A DNA stretch of 5,232 nt, taken from contig PSRH01000040.1 in NCBI GenBank assembly GCA_003175915.1, forward strand, positions 1 through 5,232, written 5' to 3'. Each line of letters begins with the position of its first letter. Within the stretch, counting starts at the first letter, position 1. The notes under the pieces were generated by a model. It had not been told where the DNA came from. It made no database searches and saw only the letters and a list, made by a program, of their open reading frames with translations. Source of the stretch: Candidatus Melainabacteria bacterium (lineage in GTDB: Bacteria; Cyanobacteriota; Vampirovibrionia; Obscuribacterales; Obscuribacteraceae). The translations under genes were made by a program, and so were the position numbers. This document shows positions 1 through 5,232 of the stretch, in pieces.

Positions 1-1
1 G

Positions 2-49
2 CTTGCGTTCTTCTAGAGCGATGTAGGGATCACTGATTGCCGGTAGCAT
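2..49 (-). CDS. Possible 5' end of a downstream gene, cut by the window edge
   Basis: An ATG at 47-49 opens a frame of 16 codons (MLPAISDPYIALEERK) that is still open when the window ends. An in-frame TAA lies four codons upstream, so this would be the first start. It follows the glutamate synthase stop by 69 bases on the same strand, a distance compatible with co-transcription. There is no clear Shine-Dalgarno site, and 16 codons are too few to tell coding from chance. The peptide does not resemble the N-terminus of the small glutamate synthase subunit as I know it. Product unknown. Confidence 0.25.
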   Translation of the reverse strand, partial: MLPAISDPYIALEERK

Positions 50-118
50 GCAGCGACTTTAGCGCCCGAGGTTAGAAATTACCTGAGTGCTCTCTCACCG
101 TAGCCTTGATCTGCCTCT

Positions 119-3100
119 TCAAGCTCCCAAGCGAGTGCGGTCGGGCGTCTGTTCGAAGAAGGGAACCGGTTCGCAAGCAGTTTTGCCTGACTCCGGTTGT
201 CCAGCAGTTTCTGGCGCCCTGACGCTTCCCGGCAGATCTATCCTGCCGCCCGAGACTTCCTCCAGCGGCCAGAGAGGATTCTCCTCTTCTTTGGGCGGTA
301 GCACCTGTTTGAATTTGGTCAGGTATTCTGACCAGCTTGCCAGAATGTCACGGGCTCGCTGGCTGTTCGTATAATTGTAATGGCTCTCGATCAGAGCTTT
401 CAGAGCGGTGGAATTTTCGGCGCCGACCGGCCTGAGCTTTTTATCGCCGTCAGCATTAAAGCGCGATTCGAATAAGTTGTCCTCGTCCAGGACATAGGCA
501 GTGCCTCCGGTCATACCAGCTCCGAAGTTCCGGCCGACCTTCCCAAGCACGACAACGATGCCACCAGTCATGTATTCGCAACAATGATCGCCTGCCCCTT
601 CGATCACGGCGGTCGCCCTGGAATTTCTCACGGCGAAGCGCTCACCAACCTGTCCAGCAGCAAAAATGGCACCGCCGGTGGCACCATACAAGCAAGTGTT
701 GCCAGCAATGGTGTTCTCTTCCGATCGATAGCGGGTTCCGGCCTTCGGCCTGATGATAATTTCGCCGCCGGTCATGCCTTTACCGACATAATCGTTAGCA
801 TCGCCTTCTAAAATGAGCCGGAGATTTTTCACATTGAAGGCGCCAAAACTTTGGCCGGCAGTGCCGATTAAGTTGACCGAGATTTTGCCATTGAAGCCTT
901 GATCGCCGTATTGCGAGGCGATGGCGCCGCTCAGTCTGGCGCCGACGGAACGATCACTGTTGGAGATGAAAAGAGTCTTCTCCACGGAAGCCTGCTCGCG
1001 AATCGCTTTAGCAATATCCGGATCGGCTAAAAGTATTTCGTCTAATCCATGCAGGTTGCGCTCTTTTGTTTGAGCAGCCGGTATTAAACTAGTGGGACTG
1101 TCGGCGGCGCTGGCCAAGAGGCAACTTAAATCGATGCTAGCCAATTTCGGCAGAGTAATGTCGTCGCGCTGGCGAATCAGATCGGTTCTGCCGATAATTT
1201 CTGAGATCGATCGATAGCCAAGTTGAGAGAGAATGTGGCGTACTTCTTCGGCTAAAAAGAAGAAGAAATCAATGATTGGGTTTGGGCTGCCGAGGAAGCG
1301 CTTGCGCAGATTCTCCTTTTGCGATGTGATGCCGACCGGGCAATTGTTTGTGTGGCAAATACGGGCCATGATGCAGCCCCCGGCAATGAGCGCGATCGAG
1401 CCGAAGCCGTACTCATCCGCCCCCAGAAGGGCGGAGATGACGATGTCCCACCCGGAGCGTAGGCCGCCGTCCACTCGCAACAAGACACGATCTCTTAGCT
1501 GATTGATTTTGAGCGCCTGTTGCACTTCAGCCAGGCCTAGTTCCCACGGCGATCCGGCATTCTTAATGGAACTCAAAGGTGAGGCACCGGTGCCTCCATC
1601 GTGGCCGGAGATTTGAATTATGTCTGCATCTGCTTTAGCAACCCCGGCGGCAACGGTACCTATTCCTACTTCCGACACCAACTTGACGGAGATCTGAGCA
1701 ACGGGGTTGACGCGATGCAAGTCAAAGATCAACTGCGCCAGATCTTCGATAGAATAGATGTCGTGGTGTGGTGGCGGAGAAATAAGTGGTATGCCCGGTT
1801 TAGCCAGACGCAGGCTGGCGATATAACTGGAAACTTTGTGACCGGGTAGCTGACCGCCTTCGCCTGGTTTAGCACCCTGGGCAATTTTTATTTCCAGTTG
1901 TTTGGCTGTAACCAGATACTCGGTCGTTACGCCAAATCTAGCCGAGGCCACCTGCCTAATGGCAGAGCCGGCACTGTCTCCTTCTTTTAGATGGACAAGG
2001 CCTGGAAAATCCGGACTGGTACCCTCGGGTGTTATCTCTTTAATCGGATAATAACGCAGCGGATCTTCGCCACCTTCTCCGGAATTTGATTTGCCCTTTA
2101 ACCGGTTCATTGCGATGGCGAGAACTTCGTGTGCCTCTTTCGAAAGTGCTCCCAGCGACATGCCGCCGGTGCAGAAACGTCTGACGATCTTCTCTGCCGC
2201 TTCCACTTCACTAAGAGGAATCGGTTGACGGTCGCTTGAGAAGGTAAGCAAATCGCGCAGGGCCGCCGGTGGTCGCTCCCGCACGATACGCGTGTACTCT
2301 TTAAACTGAGCTTGTTTTTCCAGTGGCTCGACGCCGCTATCTTTGAATCCGAGCGCTTTATGAAGGGTTCTCACGACATGAGGATTGTTGCCATGAAACT
2401 CGCCATCTGGGCGGTGGGTCATGATGCCGTAGTTTTTCAGCTGGGTGATTGGCGTTAGATATGCCTTGGCGTGGAATTTCAGCAGATCTTCAGTGATGCC
2501 GTCCATTTCCAGACCACCAATCCGAGAAACGGTTCCGGCAAAACAGCGATTGATCACATTGGGTCCCAGGCCGATGCATTCGAAAATCTGAGCACCGACG
2601 TAACTTGAGAGCACTGAGATGCCCATTTTCGAGAGCACCTTTTGCAGTCCTTCTTCGACGGACAATTTATATCGGGCCTGTGCCTGGCCTACGCTTACGC
2701 CAAGTTGATCGCCAAACTTGTGCCGGATTGTTTCGAGGGCGAGATATGGACAAATTGCTTGAGCTCCGAAGCCCAGTAAACAAGCGTAGTGGTGGACGCT
2801 CCAACATTGGCCGGTTTCGACCAGGATGGAGCAGTTCAGTCGCAAGCCCTTTTCGATCAAATAATGATGTATTGCTCCGACGGCCATCAAAGGCGGAATA
2901 GCAAGAGTTTCACAGGACAAATCCCGATCGCTCAGTACAAGAATGACCTTTCCTGAGGCAATTGCCTCTTCTATAGCTGAACAAAGTTGAGTAATAGCAG
3001 AATCTAGAGTCTCGCCTCGGTCGGCTCGGAATAAGAGCGAAAGTCTTTGTGCTGCAAACGGGTCAGCCCCGGCAAGCAGTCTTTCCAGTTCAGCTTCATT

Positions 3101-4759
3101 TAGGAAGGGACTTTGAAGATGCATGCTTCTAGCGCCAGCGCGGCTTGGTCTAACCAGCTCGCTGCGACGGCCCAGGTGGACGTCTATGGACATCACCAGC
3201 TTTTCTCTCAGGTGGTCGATTGGAGGATTGGTAACCTGGGCGAATCTTTGTTTGAAATATTCATAGAGGACCTTAGGTTGCTGCGACAAGACTGCCAGGG
3301 GCGTATCATCGCCCATGGAAAACACCGGCTCTGCGCCGGAACCGGCCATTGTGGCGAGGACGACTTCCACGTCTTCTTTGCCGTAGCCCAGAGCTTGCTG
3401 GTTGGCCAAAAGCTCGGGTGCCGACATCGAATGGGTTGATTGAAACGGCTGTTGCGGCAGGGTAAAACGTTCGGACTTCAGCCAGTCCCCGAAAGGATGA
3501 CGCTTGGCGACGCTCTTCTTTATTTCGTTGTTTTTTCGAAGCTGCCCGGTTTTAAGATTGACTGCCAGCATCTCACCCGGTCCCAGACGCCCCCGTTCAC
3601 AAACCTCTTCGACCGGGCTGTCGATAATGCCGAATTCGGAACCGAAGATGACACCGCCATCGGCAAGCCGGGTGAAGCGTGCCGGCCTCAGTCCGTTTCT
3701 GTCCATGGTGGCACCGACGGTGTAACCATCACTGAAAACGATTAAAGCCGGGCCATCCCAGGGTTCCTGGAGGGCGGCATAGTACTGGTAGAATGCCGCG
3801 GCTTCATGCATTTGAGAATCCTCACTGGCATGCGCTTCTGGTATGAGCTGCATGAGAGCCGCTTCGATGCTATGACCGGAGCGCAGCAAAAGTTCAAGAG
3901 TGTCGTCAAGGTTAGCGGAATCAGAGCCGTTTGCATCGATAACTGGAAGGTAGTCACGCATTATTGCGGGAAGAGATTGAAGCATAACTGCTTCACGTGC
4001 TTTCATCCAATTGAGATTGCCAAGCAGCGTATTGATTTCGCCGTTGTGAGCCAGGAGCCGGAATGGTTGTGCCAGCGCCCAGCGAGGTAGTGTATTTGTG
4101 CTGAATCGCCGATGGTAGACAGTCCAGTTCGAATGGAAGCCTGGATCGATCAGGTCAGGATAGAACTGTCCGAGAACGGGGCCGCGCACCATGGCTTTGT
4201 AGACGATCGTGCGGGTTGAAAACGAAGCCACATAAAAATCGTTCATGTTAAGCTGATCGCGGAAATGATTGAGAAGCTGTTTGCGCGCAGATGATAGAAA
4301 CTGTTCGGCAGTGTCTTCTGTCGCCTCTTGTGGCAGAGATAGCAACAGTTGTTCAATTTGCGGCTGCGTGCTTCTGGCCAGTGGGCCCAAAAGCGTGGGC
4401 ACAACCGGAACGCTGCGCCAGGCAAAATGATTGAAACCACGTTTGCGCAGGATGTTCTCGATGATCTCCTGGCAAGAAGCGGCTTTGCTTGGTGGCAGGT
4501 AGAACACGGCTACCGCCTGGTGTTGCCGGCGGTGGTACCCCTGATTTTCAAACCAGTCCCAGGGAATTGCTGTCAGTACACCGGCACCGTCTCCGCTCAC
4601 GCAATCGGCGCTGCAAGCGCCGCGGTGGTCCAGACGAGCGATGGCTTGCAAAGTATCAGATAGAACCTTGTGGGTTGCTTTCGGGCTGAAGATAAAGCCC
4701 GTGCCGCAGGCGTCCTTTTCTGAAAAGTAGTTAGTGATAGGGTTGGGTGTAAATACCAT
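119..4759 (-). CDS. gltB: Glutamate synthase large chain, probably ferredoxin-dependent (Fd-GOGAT)
   Basis: Cytoplasmic enzyme converting glutamine plus 2-oxoglutarate to two glutamates in the GS/GOGAT route of ammonia assimilation. Numbered from the ATG at 4759 (1546 aa, within the family's usual size). Residues about 18-430 are a class II amidotransferase: Cys18 within ACGTGF becomes the N-terminal nucleophile after propeptide removal, with HRRFSTNT at 216 and AHNGEINT at 237. The central domain is about 445-740 (NPPIDHLRE at 511). The FMN synthase domain is about 815-1185: CTGGMSLG at 863, QGAKPGEGGQLPG at 961, SGHDGGTGASP at 1051, and [3Fe-4S] cysteines 1129, 1135 and 1140 (C-x5-C-x4-C). 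The GXGXG beta-helix is about 1230-1475 (DHCCEYMTGG at 1391). An insertion at 904-933 matches the ferredoxin loop, so glsF would be an equally good symbol. The start was chosen because the family has a short propeptide before Cys; the frame is open to an ATG at 4858, and no good Shine-Dalgarno site marks either. The last 57 residues look like a non-conserved tail. The family call is near certain; the electron donor is likely, not proven. Confidence 0.97.
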   Translation of the reverse strand: MVFTPNPITNYFSEKDACGTGFIFSPKATHKVLSDTLQAIARLDHRGACSADCVSGDGAGVLTAIPWDWFENQGYHRRQHQAVAVFYLPPSKAASCQEIIENILRKRGFNHFAWRSVPVVPTLLGPLARSTQPQIEQLLLSLPQEATEDTAEQFLSSARKQLLNHFRDQLNMNDFYVASFSTRTIVYKAMVRGPVLGQFYPDLIDPGFHSNWTVYHRRFSTNTLPRWALAQPFRLLAHNGEINTLLGNLNWMKAREAVMLQSLPAIMRDYLPVIDANGSDSANLDDTLELLLRSGHSIEAALMQLIPEAHASEDSQMHEAAAFYQYYAALQEPWDGPALIVFSDGYTVGATMDRNGLRPARFTRLADGGVIFGSEFGIIDSPVEEVCERGRLGPGEMLAVNLKTGQLRKNNEIKKSVAKRHPFGDWLKSERFTLPQQPFQSTHSMSAPELLANQQALGYGKEDVEVVLATMAGSGAEPVFSMGDDTPLAVLSQQPKVLYEYFKQRFAQVTNPPIDHLREKLVMSIDVHLGRRSELVRPSRAGARSMHLQSPFLNEAELERLLAGADPFAAQRLSLLFRADRGETLDSAITQLCSAIEEAIASGKVILVLSDRDLSCETLAIPPLMAVGAIHHYLIEKGLRLNCSILVETGQCWSVHHYACLLGFGAQAICPYLALETIRHKFGDQLGVSVGQAQARYKLSVEEGLQKVLSKMGISVLSSYVGAQIFECIGLGPNVINRCFAGTVSRIGGLEMDGITEDLLKFHAKAYLTPITQLKNYGIMTHRPDGEFHGNNPHVVRTLHKALGFKDSGVEPLEKQAQFKEYTRIVRERPPAALRDLLTFSSDRQPIPLSEVEAAEKIVRRFCTGGMSLGALSKEAHEVLAIAMNRLKGKSNSGEGGEDPLRYYPIKEITPEGTSPDFPGLVHLKEGDSAGSAIRQVASARFGVTTEYLVTAKQLEIKIAQGAKPGEGGQLPGHKVSSYIASLRLAKPGIPLISPPPHHDIYSIEDLAQLIFDLHRVNPVAQISVKLVSEVGIGTVAAGVAKADADIIQISGHDGGTGASPLSSIKNAGSPWELGLAEVQQALKINQLRDRVLLRVDGGLRSGWDIVISALLGADEYGFGSIALIAGGCIMARICHTNNCPVGITSQKENLRKRFLGSPNPIIDFFFFLAEEVRHILSQLGYRSISEIIGRTDLIRQRDDITLPKLASIDLSCLLASAADSPTSLIPAAQTKERNLHGLDEILLADPDIAKAIREQASVEKTLFISNSDRSVGARLSGAIASQYGDQGFNGKISVNLIGTAGQSFGAFNVKNLRLILEGDANDYVGKGMTGGEIIIRPKAGTRYRSEENTIAGNTCLYGATGGAIFAAGQVGERFAVRNSRATAVIEGAGDHCCEYMTGGIVVVLGKVGRNFGAGMTGGTAYVLDEDNLFESRFNADGDKKLRPVGAENSTALKALIESHYNYTNSQRARDILASWSEYLTKFKQVLPPKEEENPLWPLEEVSGGRIDLPGSVRAPETAGQPESGKTACEPVPFFEQTPDRTRLGA
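1340..1375 (-). other. [3Fe-4S] cluster cysteine motif of glutamate synthase
   Basis: Three cysteine codons at 1373-1375, 1355-1357 and 1340-1342 give C-x5-C-x4-C in the sequence GGCIMARICHTNNCPVG. The spacing equals that of the [3Fe-4S] ligands in characterised glutamate synthases. All three ligands are present, so electron transfer from the reductant to FMN should be intact. Confidence 0.9.
1961..2050 (-). other. Ferredoxin-loop insertion within the glutamate synthase gene
   Basis: This segment encodes residues 904-933 (numbered from the ATG at 4759), between the conserved SGEGGEDPLRY and IRQVASARFGVT motifs of the FMN domain. As I recall the NADPH-dependent enzyme of Escherichia coli, only about seven residues join these motifs. 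Here there are 30, containing the run FPGLVHLKEGDSAGSA. A loop of this position and size is the known hallmark of ferredoxin-dependent glutamate synthases of cyanobacteria and plastids, where it is thought to help dock ferredoxin. The comparison is from memory, not from a computed alignment. Confidence 0.75.
4706..4759 (-). other. Propeptide and catalytic cysteine of glutamate synthase
   Basis: From the ATG at 4757-4759, 17 residues (starting MVFTPNPITN) precede the Cys codon at 4706-4708 in ACGTGF. Class II amidotransferases of this family lose such a short propeptide so that Cys becomes residue 1, its free amino group serving as general base for glutamine hydrolysis. The length and the EKDACGTGF context support this ATG as the real start. 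Starting at 4858 would give a 50-residue propeptide of unrelated composition. Confidence 0.7.
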
Positions 4760-4930
4760 GGGTCTAATAGAAAGGCCTTGTGACGGTCGAGGGAGTTCAC
4801 CAGATGTAAGTCGAATGAAAAAGCAGTGACGAGAACAAGCCACTGCAGAAGCGCCCATCTACCAAGTTCGATTGACCTCAGGAAGCCGGATTCGGAAATA
4901 CTAAACTCAGTTGCACAGGTGCCTTGTCCG

Positions 4931-4959
4931 ATTATTGTGGGAGGAACAGGCCGATGCAA
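4931..4959 (-). promoter_or_regulatory. Candidate sigma-70-type promoter for glutamate synthase
   Basis: Read on the minus strand, TTGCAT (4954-4959, three of six matches to TTGACA) is followed after exactly 17 bases by AATAAT (4931-4936, five of six matches to TATAAT). Transcription would start near 4924 and leave a leader of about 165 bases before the ATG at 4759, or about 66 bases before the one at 4858. The -35 match is weak, so this is only the best candidate seen by eye. Confidence 0.3.
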
Positions 4960-4986
4960 TAGGTTGTTACGGGAAGCTTCATGTGG

Positions 4987-5052
4987 AATCTCTTCGCCAA
5001 AGTTGCCTTACAATGAGCGGGCAAACCGCTTGGGATAAAAAGTGAAGAGATT
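4987..5052. repeat. Nested inverted repeat upstream of glutamate synthase
   Basis: AATCTCTTC (4987-4995) and GAAGAGATT (5044-5052) are perfect 9-bp inverted copies separated by 48 bases. Between them, nearly centred, lies a second inverted repeat: AGCGG (5016-5020), loop GCAAA, CCGCT (5026-5030). No T-run follows on either strand, so it does not look like an intrinsic terminator. It lies upstream of the candidate promoter, so it would be part of the gene's RNA only if transcription begins further out. It could be a structured leader, a protein-binding region or chance. Confidence 0.4.
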
Positions 5053-5085
5053 AATTGTTGTGGATAGAGCATAGATGAGCACTAG

Positions 5086-5139
5086 TTGATCAAAACAAAC
5101 TCATTGAAGGGCTAGCAATGGAATGCGACTTTTGATCAA
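5086..5139. repeat. Two copies of the palindrome TTGATCAA
   Basis: The 8-bp palindrome TTGATCAA occurs at 5086-5093 and again at 5132-5139, where it extends to the 10-bp palindrome TTTGATCAAA (5131-5140). Their centres are 46 bp apart. Paired short palindromes in a non-coding stretch upstream of a gene can be operator half-sites, but no regulator can be named and the distance to the candidate promoter is large. Confidence 0.3.
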
Positions 5140-5232
5140 AGGCAAAAAGCAATATCTAGAGCTTAAGAACAGGCTAAGCGTTCAGGCAAAAGTCATAGGG
5201 ATGAATTCTTACCGACTTAAGTGAGATGGTGA

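Larger units (their letters stand above)
4760..5232. other. Upstream non-coding region of glutamate synthase
   Basis: No protein-coding gene is supported here. Frames on both strands are short and have no recognisable content or well-placed ribosome binding site. The part from 4760 to 4858 is in frame with glutamate synthase but encodes a stretch unlike the family, so it is treated as leader. The region holds the candidate promoter, the nested inverted repeat and the paired palindromes listed separately. No tRNA, riboswitch class or mobile element end was recognised. At the far end, 5176-5230 holds the last codons of a minus-strand frame that stops at a TAG and enters from outside the window; it is too short to assess. 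Confidence 0.6.

Noticed and set aside
87..4663. Numerous plus-strand open frames of 65-108 codons opposite the glutamate synthase gene
   Set aside because: All lie antisense to a conserved, intact gene. None has recognisable domains, and their composition follows from the coding strand.
4797..4879. Possible 22-codon leader peptide from a TTG at 4865, nine bases after a GAGGT
   Set aside because: The spacing is good, but the TTG start is unsupported, the peptide has no regulatory run of one amino acid and no attenuator hairpin follows.
4597..4959. Minus-strand 120-codon frame from a TTG, overlapping the start of glutamate synthase in another frame
   Set aside because: No family resemblance, non-ATG start, and its second half overlaps the conserved amidotransferase coding sequence out of frame.
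4940..4962. Strong Shine-Dalgarno-like GGAGGA before an ATG on the plus strand
   Set aside because: The frame is ATG, CAA, TAG: it ends after two codons.
4826..5038. Plus-strand 70-codon frame in the upstream region
   Set aside because: No recognisable protein features, no Shine-Dalgarno site, and it partly overlaps the leader antisense.
5059..5067. Near-consensus DnaA box (TGTGGATAG)
   Set aside because: A single site with one mismatch and no cluster or AT-rich unwinding region; chance is the simpler reading.
4760..5232. NtcA box (GTA-N8-TAC) or sigma-54 (-24/-12) promoter for nitrogen control
   Set aside because: Read on both strands: no GTA with TAC eight bases later and no GG-N10-GC element in the right form was found.
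1..5232. CRISPR array, transposon ends, tRNA or rRNA genes, HIP1 octamers
   Set aside because: No regularly spaced repeats, terminal inverted repeats with target duplications, cloverleaf-like sequences or GCGATCGC sites were seen.

Overview
The window is almost wholly one gene. A single intact reading frame on the minus strand (stop at 119-121) encodes a full-length glutamate synthase large chain. All four domains are in the usual order: N-terminal Ntn-type glutamine amidotransferase with its catalytic Cys, central domain, FMN/[3Fe-4S] synthase domain, and C-terminal GXGXG beta-helix. An insertion of roughly 20-25 residues in the synthase domain sits where ferredoxin-dependent enzymes carry the 'ferredoxin loop'. 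Together with the wording of the surrounding motifs, this makes ferredoxin-dependent GOGAT (glsF/gltB type) the best call. No frameshift, internal stop or inserted element is seen.

Layout on the + strand: 1-49 holds the possible start of a second minus-strand gene that runs off the window edge (weak). 50-118 is a short gap with no convincing terminator. 119-4759 is the glutamate synthase gene, and its frame stays open to an earlier ATG at 4858. The rest, to 5232, is the upstream non-coding region. It holds a candidate promoter facing the gene, a nested inverted repeat and two copies of an 8-bp palindrome. The many plus-strand frames opposite the gene are antisense shadows.

The organism is a bacterium of medium G+C, around 50 percent by eye. 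The synthase domain reads most like cyanobacterial and plastid ferredoxin-GOGAT as I remember them. That suggests Cyanobacteriota in the broad sense, possibly a non-photosynthetic relative, or a bacterium carrying a gene of that lineage. This is inference: no canonical HIP1 octamer or NtcA box was seen, and no neighbouring genes are available.

Functionally, the enzyme takes glutamine made by glutamine synthetase, releases ammonia in the N-terminal domain, channels it to the FMN site and adds it to 2-oxoglutarate, giving glutamate. No small subunit gene (gltD) is in the window, which fits a ferredoxin enzyme but does not prove it, because only 118 bases downstream are visible. I found no evidence of an undescribed system here; the open points concern the leader region, the start codon and the C-terminal tail.
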